From NCBI RefSeq assembly GCF_001746365.1, contig NZ_MJAJ01000010.1, positions 1-64,000 on the forward strand: a stretch of DNA of 64,000 nucleotides, given 5' to 3'. How positions within the stretch are numbered: the first letter of the stretch is position 1; every line of letters starts with the position of its first letter. The position numbers and the translations under genes are program-made. The notes beneath the pieces are model-generated. The model was given only the letters and a program-made list of their open reading frames with translations, was not told the DNA's origin and did not search any database. Below are positions 51,891 through 61,853 of the stretch, piece after piece. The stretch comes from Streptomyces sp. LUP30. Lineage in GTDB: Bacteria > Actinomycetota > Actinomycetes > Streptomycetales > Streptomycetaceae.

Positions 51891-52942
51891 CCGCGCTGCT
51901 CCCGCCAGGCCCGGTAGTGGTCTGCCAGGGTCTCCTCGATCGGACGGTAGGCCAGGCCCAGTTCCTCGACGCTTCTGCGGTTGTCGACCGGGAAGCGGAT
52001 GCCCAGGTGGTTGCGGATGTAGCTCTGGGAGAGGCCGAAGGCCGGGCCGAGGACGCGCACCGGCCAGTGCGGGAGGGCGGTGCGGGGAAGGCGCAGATCT
52101 CGCGGGTGGCGTCCGCGCAGGATCGCCGACATCTGGTGGAAGGAAGTCATCTCCCGTGCGGCGACGATGTAGCGGCCGTGCGCTTCGGGGCGTTCCGCCG
52201 CCGCGATGTGGGCCGCCGCCACGTCCCGCACGTCGGCGGTCGTGAAGCTGAAGTCCGGGGCGCCGTAGAAGAAGTAGCCCTTGAACAGCTCGTCCAGCAG
52301 GAACAGGCTGCCCGAGTCCGAGGCGGGGGTGAGGGAGGGGCCCAGGATCAGGCCGGGGTTGACGGCGACCATGCGCCAGCGGTCCTGGGCGGCCTCGGCC
52401 TCCCAGGCCGCCTTCTCGGCGACCGTCTTGGCGTAGTGGTACGGGTTGTTCTCCACCGTGCTGGTCGTGTTGAAGTACTTCTCCGACAGGGTCTGTCCGT
52501 CCATCTCGCGTACGTCGACGTAGTCGCCGAAGATCGCCCCGACCGTGGACGTGAAGACGAGGCGTTCGACCGTCTCGGTGCGGTTCACCGCCGCCACGAC
52601 GTGGTGCGTCCCGCGCAGGGCGGGCTCCACGACGTCGCGTCGGCCGTCCTTGATCTTCTCCGGCATCAGGAACGGCGACGCCACGTGGAAGACCACCGCG
52701 CAGCCCTTCATCGCCTCGTCGAAGGAACCGTCGGCCAGCAGATCCGCCTGGAACAGGTCGAGTCGGCCGGGATGGGCGTCCTGGAGGGCGCGCAGCGGCC
52801 GGAGCTTCACCGTGTTCGCCATGGAGCGCACGGTGGTGTGCACGCGGTAGCCGCGTTCCAGGAGCTGCCGTACGAGATGGGCGGCCACGAAGCCGCTGCC
52901 CCCCGTCACGAGGACCGTTCGGCCGGCCGGGCTTGCGTTCAC
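51854..52942 (-). CDS. NAD(P)-dependent extended SDR (dihydroflavonol-reductase-like)
   Basis: 362 aa from GTG 52942 with GAGGGGAG upstream. Rossmann VTGGSGFVAAHLVRQLL, NADPH-linked RS pair in HTTVRSM, FHVASPF, Ser in FTSTVGAIF, YHYAK active site (Tyr-x3-Lys) and VNPGLILGPSL. The YxxxK and FHVASP blocks are those of cinnamyl-alcohol/dihydroflavonol reductase-like SDRs that reduce aldehydes or ketones. No partner genes. The overlap with the uvrA end is tail to tail. Confidence 0.88.
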   Translation of the reverse strand: MNASPAGRTVLVTGGSGFVAAHLVRQLLERGYRVHTTVRSMANTVKLRPLRALQDAHPGRLDLFQADLLADGSFDEAMKGCAVVFHVASPFLMPEKIKDGRRDVVEPALRGTHHVVAAVNRTETVERLVFTSTVGAIFGDYVDVREMDGQTLSEKYFNTTSTVENNPYHYAKTVAEKAAWEAEAAQDRWRMVAVNPGLILGPSLTPASDSGSLFLLDELFKGYFFYGAPDFSFTTADVRDVAAAHIAAAERPEAHGRYIVAAREMTSFHQMSAILRGRHPRDLRLPRTALPHWPVRVLGPAFGLSQSYIRNHLGIRFPVDNRRSVEELGLAYRPIEETLADHYRAWREQRGHSRAGASARAR

Positions 52943-53082
52943 GCGTGCTCCCCTCGGAGGTCGGGAAGCGTCATGATCCCACCGTGCCGGACGGACACCC
53001 CCTCGCCTACGGGGAATTCGCCGAGCCGGCGTCCGTCGAACCGGCGTCCGTCAGGTCGGTCCGGGACGGCCGGAACGGCGAG

Positions 53083-54153
53083 TCACCGGCCTCCCGCCCG
53101 GACGCGGCCGACGGACCCGGCTTCCTGCCGGGGTTCCCGTTCGCGCTCGACCGCGGGCTCCGCCCCTGCGACGCACGCCTGCGCCGGGAACGGCACCGGC
53201 GCCCGTTGCCGGGCCGGGACGCCGGTTCGCTGCTCGACTCCCTGGAGCACATCGCGGCCACCGGCGGACCGGGGGCGCGGCGTGCGTTGTCCGCCGGTGT
53301 CGAGGAGGTGGCCCGCGGGGCCGGACACGGCTCCGTGCCCGCCGACCGGGGCGAGGGCCTGCTGTCCGTGCGGCCCTCCCCGCACTCCGGCCCCGGCGGC
53401 GGCCGCCAGCGCCTTGCGGTCGAGGTGGTCGCCGGGCGCGAGGACGGGCAGCACCTCGACCTCGGCCACCAGGCCACGGGCGCGCACCACCCGCCACACC
53501 GAGGCGAGGAGCGGGTCGTCGCCGACGAACGCGGGCGTGGTGCTCGCCGCTCCCCCGTGGTCCCGGTAGACGATGCGCACGGGCTGGACCGGCGCCCCGG
53601 CGTCCAGCGCCGCCTGGAACACCGCCCGCCGGAAGCGCCCCTGGGAGCGGCCGCACCAGGTGCTGCCCTCGGGGAACACCGCGACCGCCCGGCCGGCGCG
53701 CAGCAGGTCGGCGATCCGGGCGACCGTGGCGGGCAGGGTGCGCAGCCGGTCGCGGTCGATGAACAGGACGCCGCCGCGCGTGGCCAGCGCGCCCGCCACC
53801 GGCCAGCGCCGGATCTCGGCCTTGGCGAGCATCCGGGCCGGGCGGACGGCGGCCAGCAGCGGGATGTCCAGCCAGGAGACGTGGTTCGCGACCAGGAGGA
53901 GTCCGGTGGCAGTCGGCGCGGTGGCGCCGGTCATCCGGACCCGGACCCCGGCCCCCCGCACGACGGCCCGGCTCCAGCACCGCACCGCGCGGGCGGGAAG
54001 CCGCTGTCCCAGGGGCGCCAGCACGACGCCGACGAGGACCAGCACGACCACCGTCGTGAGCCGGAGCACGGCCCGCGGCAGGCCCGCGATCGACGTCGTG
54101 GCCCGCACGCACGCCCGCGGGGTGCACGGCGCGCTGGGCAGCCAGACGCTCAT
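53083..54153 (-). CDS. 1-acyl-glycerol-phosphate-type acyltransferase (OlsA/PlsC) with unusual C-terminus
   Basis: 356 aa from ATG 54153, overlapping the OlsB stop (TGATG). A membrane segment near residue 30 (TVVVLVLVGVVLAPLG) precedes the PlsC core: ANHVSWLDIPLLAA with the HX4D catalytic pair, FIDRDRLRTLPATV, and FPEGSTWCGRSQGRFRR. In this neighbourhood it fits OlsA, which adds the second acyl chain to lyso-ornithine lipid. Family length is about 260-280; the last 80-90 residues look unlike it, are Gly/Arg/Pro rich, and lie opposite a plus-strand frame with stronger third-position bias. A stop codon may have been lost or a frameshift may lie near residue 265. Confidence 0.78.
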   Translation of the reverse strand: MSVWLPSAPCTPRACVRATTSIAGLPRAVLRLTTVVVLVLVGVVLAPLGQRLPARAVRCWSRAVVRGAGVRVRMTGATAPTATGLLLVANHVSWLDIPLLAAVRPARMLAKAEIRRWPVAGALATRGGVLFIDRDRLRTLPATVARIADLLRAGRAVAVFPEGSTWCGRSQGRFRRAVFQAALDAGAPVQPVRIVYRDHGGAASTTPAFVGDDPLLASVWRVVRARGLVAEVEVLPVLAPGDHLDRKALAAAAGAGVRGGPHGQQALAPVGGHGAVSGPAGHLLDTGGQRTPRPRSAGGRDVLQGVEQRTGVPARQRAPVPFPAQACVAGAEPAVEREREPRQEAGSVGRVRAGGR

Positions 54154-54926
54154 CAGGCCGGGACGAGGGAGAGGAAGTGCTTCAGGTAGCGCGCGTTCAC
54201 CCGCCGCATCGGGAGCAGCACGTACAGGTCGGCGACGCCGAAGTCGGGGTCGTGGGCGGGCTCCCCGCACACCCATGCGCCGAGCCGGAGGTAGCCGCGC
54301 AGCAGGGCGGGGAGCTCGGTGCGGCCGAGGGGGCCCGTCCCCTGCGGGGTCCAGGGCCGCAGGGGCCGTACCCGGTACTCCGGCGGCGCCAGGTGCTTCT
54401 CCCGCACCCGGTCCCAGGTCGCCGTCGCGAGGGCGCCGCCGTCGGCGAGGGGAACCGAGCAGCAGCCGGCCAGCCACTCGTGGCCGCGGTCCACCATGTA
54501 GCGGGCGATCCCGGCCCAGATGAGGCCTATGACGGCGCCGTCGCGGTGGGCGGGGTGCACACAGGAGCGGCCGACCTCGACCAGGCCGGACCGGATCGCG
54601 TCGAGCGGGCTCAGGTCGAACTCGCCCTCGGAGTACAGCCGTCCGGCGACCGCGGCCCGCTCGGGGGGCAGCAGCCGGTAGGTGCCGACCACCTCGCCGG
54701 TGGCGGCGTCCCGGATGAGCAGGTGGTCGCAGTGGGCGTCGAAGGCGTCCGTGTCCAGGCCCGGTTCCGGGCCGTCGAGACGCGCGCCCAGTTCCCCGGC
54801 GAAGACCTGGTGGCGCAGCCGCTGCGCGGCCCGGACGTCGTCCCGGTCGCGGGCGAGCGACACGAGGTAGCCGGAGCCGCCGGGCGGGGCGGCGAGGGCG
54901 GGGGGCGAGAGGGGCATGGCGGTCAT
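54153..54926 (-). CDS. olsB: OlsB-type ornithine N-alpha-acyltransferase (GNAT)
   Basis: 257 aa from ATG 54926 (CAGGAGAC 6 nt upstream). Acetyltransf_5 pattern: VSLARDRDDVRAAQRLRHQVF, DAHCDHLLIRDAATGEVVGTYR, EVGRSCVHPAHRDGAVIGLIW, ending RVNARYLKHFLSLVPA. This is the acyl-ACP:ornithine N-acyltransferase that makes lyso-ornithine lipid. Its stop overlaps the start of the PlsC gene, so the two enzymes of ornithine lipid synthesis are co-translated. A hairpin lies in its leader at 54946-54995. Ornithine lipids replace phospholipids during phosphate stress. Confidence 0.85.
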   Translation of the reverse strand: MTAMPLSPPALAAPPGGSGYLVSLARDRDDVRAAQRLRHQVFAGELGARLDGPEPGLDTDAFDAHCDHLLIRDAATGEVVGTYRLLPPERAAVAGRLYSEGEFDLSPLDAIRSGLVEVGRSCVHPAHRDGAVIGLIWAGIARYMVDRGHEWLAGCCSVPLADGGALATATWDRVREKHLAPPEYRVRPLRPWTPQGTGPLGRTELPALLRGYLRLGAWVCGEPAHDPDFGVADLYVLLPMRRVNARYLKHFLSLVPA

Positions 54927-54945
54927 GGAGGTCTCCTGCGCCGGG

Positions 54946-54995
54946 CGGAAGAAGCATGGGGACGGTGCACGGGGGACTGCACCTGCTTTCTTCCG
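54946..54995 (-). promoter_or_regulatory. Leader hairpin before olsB
   Basis: CGGAAGAAGCA (54946-54956) pairs with TGCTTTCTTCCG (54984-54995), with an inner GTGCA/TGCAC. It lies 20 nt before olsB, after the sdh terminator, and may be an RNA control element or part of an operator. Confidence 0.5.
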
Positions 54996-55084
54996 CGGCC
55001 GGCTGGCGTGGGCGTGACCGCCGCGGGGCCCGTGGATGTGCGGCTGCTGAATGCCAGGCGCTCCGCCCCGCGCCGCAAGCCAGA

Positions 55085-55117
55085 CGGGACCGGGGATGAG
55101 CACCACTCCCGGTCCCG
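55085..55117 (-). terminator. Terminator of sdhCAB
   Basis: CGGGACCGGG (55085-55094) pairs with CCCGGTCCCG (55108-55117), 10 bp and a 13-nt loop, about 48 nt after sdhB on the minus strand. Confidence 0.8.
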
Positions 55118-55165
55118 CCCGTCCGCGCTGTTCGGCGAACGTTCTTCTCGACTGCCCCGGCGCTC

Positions 55166-55911
55166 CTACCGCTTGGCCGCCTTGCGGGTGGCGCGCAGCC
55201 ACTCGCGGTTCATGCCGGTGATGGACACCAGCGGGATGCCCTTCGGGCAGGCCGTCGCGCACTCCCCCGCCAGGGTGCAGCCGCCGAACCCCTCCTCGTC
55301 CATCTGCGCGACCATGTCCAGCACCCGGGTCTCCCGCTCGGGCGCGCCCTGCGGCAGCACGTTGAGGTGGTTGATCTTGGCGGACGTGAACAGCATCGCC
55401 GCGCCGTTGGGACAGGCGGCCACGCAGGCCCCGCATCCGATGCACTCGGCGTGCTCGAAGGCGAAGTCGGCGTCCGGTTTGGGCACGGGGGTGGCGTGCG
55501 CCTCGGGGGCGGCGCCGGTGGGGACGGTGATGTAGCCGCCGGCCTGGATGATGCGGTCGAACGCCGACCGGTCGACCACCAGGTCCTTGATCACCGGGAA
55601 GGCGGCGGCCCGCCAGGGCTCGACGTCGATGGTGTCGCCGTCCTGGAAGGACCGCATGTGCAGTTGGCAGGTGGTGGTGCGTTCGGGGCCGTGCGCGTCG
55701 CCGTTGACGACGAGCGAGCACGCGCCGCAGATGCCCTCACGGCAGTCGTGGTCGAAGGCGACCGGGTCCTCACCGCGCAGGATGAGGTCCTCGTTGAGGG
55801 TGTCGAGCATCTCCAGGAAGGACATGTCGGGCGAGATGCCGTCGACCTCGTAGGTGGACATGGCGCCGTCGGCGTCGGCGGCGCGCTGCCGCCACACGCG
55901 CAGGGTGAGCT

Positions 55912-55915
<4 letters not shown>
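55166..55915 (-). CDS. sdhB: Succinate dehydrogenase/fumarate reductase iron-sulfur subunit
   Basis: 249 aa, ATG overlapping sdhA's stop (ATGA). Ferredoxin-type 2Fe-2S: Cys58, Cys63, Cys66 and Cys83 in [14 protein letters not shown] and TTTCQLH. C-terminal 4Fe-4S/3Fe-4S cluster ligands in [14 protein letters not shown] and [10 protein letters not shown]. Passes electrons from SdhA to the membrane subunit. Belongs to the b558 family with a single membrane subunit. Last gene of sdhCAB; a terminator follows. Confidence 0.95.
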
Positions 55916-57858
<1,943 letters not shown>

Positions 57859-57859
57859 G

Positions 57860-58567
57860 TCAGCTCACCACTCCGGTCATGACGCCCACGGGTACGGCGA
57901 CGAAGCCGGCCGTGAGCAGCAGCGCGAGGACGTTGCCGATGGTCTTCAGGGCACGGTCGCGGGTGCGGCTGCCGACGCCGAGGGTCTGGGCGGCGCTCCA
58001 GAAGCCGTGCCGGACGTGCAGGCCGAGGGCGAGCATCGCGACGATGTAGACGACGTTTCCGTACCAGGTGGAGAAGGTGTCCACGACGTTCTGGTACGGG
58101 TGGCCCGGCTGGAAGCCGCCGCTGTGCACGGTGCCGGTCGTCAGGTCGAGCAGGTGCCAGACGATGAACAGGCCGAGGATGATCCCGCCCCAGCGCATGG
58201 TGCGGGTGGCGTAGCTCGTCCGGGGCTTGCGGTGGACGTACTTGCCGGGGCGCGCCCTGATGTCGCGGCGGCTGAGCTGGTAGGCGCAGACGGCGTGCGC
58301 GACGACCGCGGCGACCAGCACGACCCGGATCAGCCAGAGCGTCCACTCGTAGTGCATGAACGGTTCGCCCACCGTGCGCAGCCAGTGCGCGTAGTGGTTG
58401 AACTCGCCCGGCCCGAAGAAGATCTTCAGGTTGCCGATCATATGGACGACCAGGTACAGCAGCATGATCAGGCCGCTGACGGCCATCACCGTCTTCTTGC
58501 CGAGCGAGGAGTCCCACACGGTGCGCGCCATGGACGACCGTCGGTCCGTCCGCGTTGCCAGTGCCAT
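57860..58567 (-). CDS. sdhC: Succinate dehydrogenase cytochrome b558-type membrane subunit
   Basis: 235 aa from ATG 58567. Five membrane helices typical of the b558 family: [76 protein letters not shown] and [19 protein letters not shown]. His residues in VVHMIG, VAHAV, VWHLL and LHVRH are the likely haem ligands. First gene of the operon. Divergent from a LysR gene with about 80 bp between. Confidence 0.93.
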   Translation of the reverse strand: MALATRTDRRSSMARTVWDSSLGKKTVMAVSGLIMLLYLVVHMIGNLKIFFGPGEFNHYAHWLRTVGEPFMHYEWTLWLIRVVLVAAVVAHAVCAYQLSRRDIRARPGKYVHRKPRTSYATRTMRWGGIILGLFIVWHLLDLTTGTVHSGGFQPGHPYQNVVDTFSTWYGNVVYIVAMLALGLHVRHGFWSAAQTLGVGSRTRDRALKTIGNVLALLLTAGFVAVPVGVMTGVVS

Positions 58568-58626
58568 GCCGACGACGCTAGGGCCGCCACCCCTGATCGG
58601 TCCAAGACATGGTCCGGCTCGTTTCC

Positions 58627-58641
58627 ATAGCGTGCGCCTAT
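58627..58641. promoter_or_regulatory. LysR-type operator (ATAG-N7-CTAT)
   Basis: ATAGCGTGCGCCTAT is a 15-bp dyad with the T-N11-A pattern of LysR proteins, 9 nt before the LysR gene at 58651 and 60 nt before divergent sdhC. It is the likely binding site for that regulator. Confidence 0.6.
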
Positions 58642-58650
58642 CATGGCGGG

Positions 58651-59535
58651 ATGCAGTTCCAGCAGCTCCAGTACTTCGTGGCGGTGGCCGAGACCCGCCA
58701 CTTCACCCGGGCCGCCGAGCTCGTGCACGTCGCGCAGCCGTCGCTGTCGCAGCAGATCAAGGCGCTGGAGCGGGAGTTGGGCGCGGACCTGTTCCAGCGC
58801 GCGCGGGGCAACATCACGCTCACCGACGCCGGCGAGGCGCTGCTGCCGCTGGCCCGGCGGATCCTGGCCGACACCGAGACCGCGCGGTACGAGGTGCAGG
58901 AGCTGGCGCAGCTGCGCGGCGGCCGGGTGCGGCTGGGGGCCACGCCGAGCCTGTGCACGGGTCTGCTCCCGGACGTGCTGCGGGCCTTCCACGACCGCTA
59001 CCCGGGCATCCGGCTGCTGATCGAGGAGGGCGGCTCGCACGACCTCGTCCGTGAGCTGGCCCGCGGCGCCCTCGATCTCGCCCTGGTCGTGCTGCCCCTG
59101 CCGACGCCGTCCCCCGCGCTGACCACGGTGGAGCTGCTGCGCGAGGACCTGGTCGTGGTGTCCTCGCCGGAGGCCTCCAAGCCGGGGGACGGGCGGCGGA
59201 CCGTCCGGATCGCCGACCTGGAGCGCGAGCGTCTGGTGATGTTCCGACACGGCTACGACCTGCGGGAGCTCACCGTGGCCGCCTGCCGGAGCGAGGGCTT
59301 CGAGCCCGACTTCGCGGTCGAGGGCGGCGAGATGGACGCGGTGCTCGGCTTCGTGCGGGCCGGCCTCGGGGTGGCCGTCGTCCCCCGCATGGTGGCCGCC
59401 CGCTCGGGCCGGGGACTGCGCGTCACCCCGCTCGCCAGGCCCGGCCTGCACCGCACGATCGCCCTCGCCCACCGCAGCGACGTGGCGCCGCCCCGTGCCG
59501 CCCGGGAACTGCAGCGGATGCTGCTGGAGCGGTGA
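58651..59535 (+). CDS. LysR-family regulator divergent from sdhCAB
   Basis: 294 aa from ATG 58651. N-terminal helix-turn-helix MQFQQLQYFVAVAETRHFTR, AAELVHVAQPSLSQQIKALE, then the substrate domain (about 90-290; VRLGATPSLCTGLLPDVLRA, GLGVAVVPRMVAARSG). The effector is unknown. Shared promoter region with sdhC and a T-N11-A dyad at 58627 suggest it regulates sdhCAB and itself. The stop is 18 nt from the convergent NmrA gene. Confidence 0.9.
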   Translation: MQFQQLQYFVAVAETRHFTRAAELVHVAQPSLSQQIKALERELGADLFQRARGNITLTDAGEALLPLARRILADTETARYEVQELAQLRGGRVRLGATPSLCTGLLPDVLRAFHDRYPGIRLLIEEGGSHDLVRELARGALDLALVVLPLPTPSPALTTVELLREDLVVVSSPEASKPGDGRRTVRIADLERERLVMFRHGYDLRELTVAACRSEGFEPDFAVEGGEMDAVLGFVRAGLGVAVVPRMVAARSGRGLRVTPLARPGLHRTIALAHRSDVAPPRAARELQRMLLER

Positions 59536-59552
59536 AGGCCGCCCGGACCGCG

Positions 59553-60443
59553 TCAGTCCCGCAGAGCCGGCGCTAGCACCTCCTCGCACCACCGGCGAAA
59601 GCCCGTGGGCGTGGTGTCCGGCGTGCTGGGCTGAGCCGCACCGTAGAAACCCTGGGTGTTCTGGGCGTCCGTCATGTCGGCCACCGACTGCGCCCAGGCC
59701 TCGCTCGCGCCCTGGCGGGTCATCATCGCCTTCTGCTCGGCCGAGGTGATCTGGCGTACGCGCACGGGGCGGTCCAGCACCTCGGCGAGGACGCGGGCCA
59801 TGCCCTCGGGGGTCAGGTCGTCGGGGCCCGCCAGCGGCACGTCACGGTATCCGGTCCAGGAGGCGTCGAGGAGCAGCCGGGCCGCCTCCGCGGCGATGTC
59901 GCGGACCGCGCAGACGCGCAGCACCCGATCCTGCGCGAGCGCCACGGTCCAGACGCCCTCGTCGCGGATCGGGGCCGTCTGGCGGAGCAGGTTCTCCATC
60001 AGCGCCGGCGGACACAGCGCCCGGTAGTGCACGCCCGTCGCGGCGATGGCCTCGTCCATGGCCAGCGAGGCCGAGATCGGCCCGGCGTTGCGGGCCACGC
60101 CCCGGCCCAGGGTCGAGACGGCCACGACGCGTTCGACTCCCTGGGTGCCGATCACCTCGCGGAGCGGCTCCGTGAAGGCCCGGAAGTGGCCTTCGACGTC
60201 ATCGGTTCCGGGCGTCGGGGGCACCAGCCAGAAGATCCGGTCGGCCCCCTCGCACGCCTCCTTGAGCACGGCCGGGTCGGCGTGCGAACCCGGGACGACC
60301 TCGATGCGTTCCCGGTGCCGCGGGGAGAGCCGGGCGGGGTCGCGGGCGATCACCCGGACCGGGGTCGCGCCGTGGTCGGCGTCCAGCAGACGGGACAGGA
60401 CCTCGCGGCCGATCTGGCCGGTCGGGGTGGTGACGACGATCAT
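59553..60443 (-). CDS. NmrA-like NAD(P)-binding protein
   Basis: 296 aa from ATG 60443. Rossmann TTPTGQIGREVLSRLLD, VRVIARDPARLSPRHRERIE, and FWLVPPTPGT, with a C-terminal domain of the atypical SDR/NmrA family (VAVSTLGRGVARNAG). No YxxxK; such proteins act as redox sensors or quinone-oxidoreductase-like (QOR2) enzymes. Divergent from a LysR gene, about 120 bp between, a common regulator/oxidoreductase pair. Substrate unknown. Confidence 0.87.
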   Translation of the reverse strand: MIVVTTPTGQIGREVLSRLLDADHGATPVRVIARDPARLSPRHRERIEVVPGSHADPAVLKEACEGADRIFWLVPPTPGTDDVEGHFRAFTEPLREVIGTQGVERVVAVSTLGRGVARNAGPISASLAMDEAIAATGVHYRALCPPALMENLLRQTAPIRDEGVWTVALAQDRVLRVCAVRDIAAEAARLLLDASWTGYRDVPLAGPDDLTPEGMARVLAEVLDRPVRVRQITSAEQKAMMTRQGASEAWAQSVADMTDAQNTQGFYGAAQPSTPDTTPTGFRRWCEEVLAPALRD

Positions 60444-60566
60444 GAACTGCTCCAGAGTTGACGGCTGTCGCTACGCGGACGAGCCTGCTGCCACGGTCAC
60501 CCGAACGGAAGGATCGATCGGCTCGCGCTTGTTACCCTCAGAGCAATACCGAACGAAGGGCCGCAC

Positions 60567-61412
60567 ATGGAGTCCCGTCCGCTGCGCTACTTCGTCGCCG
60601 TCGCCGAGGAACTCAACTTCGCCCGTGCCGCGCAACGGCTGGGCATCTCCCCGCCGCCGCTGTCCCGGTCGATCCGCGCGCTGGAGAGCGAGCTGGGGGC
60701 CGTCCTCTTCGAGCGGACGACCCACAGCGTGTCCCTGACGCCGGCCGGTGCGGTCCTGCTCGCCGAGGCGAGGTTCGCCCTGGACGCCCTGGACGCCGCA
60801 GGCCGGCGGGCCCGCCGCGCGGCCGCCGCCCGGCCGAAGCTGGTGCTGGCCGTGAAGGCGGACGGGGACGCGGGTCTGCTGGAGACGATCCTCGCGCGTT
60901 ACGCGGCCGACCCCGCGGCACTGCCGGTCACCGTGCGACTGGCCGCGTGGCAGGAGCAGTCCCGGATGCTGCGGCAGGGCGAGGCCGACGCCGCCCTGAT
61001 GTACGAGCCGTACGAGCGCGCGGGCCTCGACACGGAGGACCTCGTCTCCGAGCCGCGGGTCGCCGCCCTCGCGGTGAGCCATCCCCTCGCCGGCCGGACC
61101 GGGCTGCGCCTCGCCGACCTGGGCCTGCGCCAGGACGAGACGCTCCGGTTCATCGAGGAGGTCCGGGGCAGGGGCCAGGACCTCGCCCAACTCCTCACGC
61201 TCGTCGGCCTGGGCGAGCTGGTCGCGCTGCTGCCCGCCTCCGTCGCGGACCGCTACCCCCGGCCCGGGGTGGTCTACCGGCCCGTCCTGGACGCGGCCGC
61301 CGCCGTCATGGCCATCGCCTGGCCCCAGCAGTCGCGCTCGACGGCCACGGCCGCGCTGGTGCGGGCCGCCGTGTCGGTGGCCGACGACGTCCGCGCGCGG
61401 GAGGCGGGCTGA
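60567..61412 (+). CDS. LysR-family regulator divergent from the NmrA-like gene
   Basis: 281 aa from ATG 60567. Helix-turn-helix MESRPLRYFVAVAEELNFAR, AAQRLGISPPPLSRSIRALE, ligand domain about 90-280 (LVLAVKADGDAGLLETILAR). It probably regulates the divergent NmrA-like gene; the spacer contains TTGTTACC and GGTATTGC elements (60530-60550) that could be part of a LysR site. Convergent with the NTF2-like gene by one base. Confidence 0.88.
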   Translation: MESRPLRYFVAVAEELNFARAAQRLGISPPPLSRSIRALESELGAVLFERTTHSVSLTPAGAVLLAEARFALDALDAAGRRARRAAAARPKLVLAVKADGDAGLLETILARYAADPAALPVTVRLAAWQEQSRMLRQGEADAALMYEPYERAGLDTEDLVSEPRVAALAVSHPLAGRTGLRLADLGLRQDETLRFIEEVRGRGQDLAQLLTLVGLGELVALLPASVADRYPRPGVVYRPVLDAAAAVMAIAWPQQSRSTATAALVRAAVSVADDVRAREAG

Positions 61413-61413
61413 C

Positions 61414-61803
61414 CTACTCCGCCCCGGACGGCACGGGGGTCCCCTGGTGGTAGTACATCCGCCAGCCCGTCTCCTCGCCGCGCTTGCGCCACAGCGAGCT
61501 GCGGCGGGTGCGCCCGCCCTCGAGGTCCGTCTCGTAGGTGAGGTGGACCAGGCCGGGGGCCAGCACGACCGCCTCGATCGACGACGGCTCGTAGCGGGGT
61601 CCGCCGTCGGGCGAGCCGCCCTGCCGGTCGGGCAGCCAGGCCAGCATCTCCTCGTAGGTGTAGCGGCGGCCCGAGGAGCCCACCTCCACGAACTCGGGGT
61701 CGAGCAGGCGCTCGAGGCGGGCGCGGGAGGCGCGCACGGCGGGGTCCAACAGGGCCAGCTCGCCGGCGATCGCCTCGTTCACGTCATCGTCCGTGTAGGT
61801 CAC
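61414..61803 (-). CDS. NTF2-like (DUF4440) protein
   Basis: 129 aa from GTG 61803. Cone-shaped NTF2 fold pattern: DVNEAIAGELALLDPAVRAS, LLDPEFVEVGSSGRRYTYEE and a C-terminal SSLWRKRGEETGWRMYYHQG. No catalytic residues assignable; DUF4440 proteins range from isomerase-like to accessory roles. Lies between the LysR gene and the broken cyclic-di-GMP gene, on the same strand as the latter, 50 nt after it. Confidence 0.8.
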   Translation of the reverse strand: MTYTDDDVNEAIAGELALLDPAVRASRARLERLLDPEFVEVGSSGRRYTYEEMLAWLPDRQGGSPDGGPRYEPSSIEAVVLAPGLVHLTYETDLEGGRTRRSSLWRKRGEETGWRMYYHQGTPVPSGAE

Positions 61804-61853
61804 CCGCCCATCTTCGCGGATGACCTCCGCGGCCCCGCGACCGAGGCGTCCGC

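Noticed and set aside
53083..54957. Single long minus-strand frame spanning olsB and the PlsC gene
   Set aside because: The olsB gene is in another frame with a good start and stop; the acyltransferase begins at ATG 54153. There is no fusion.
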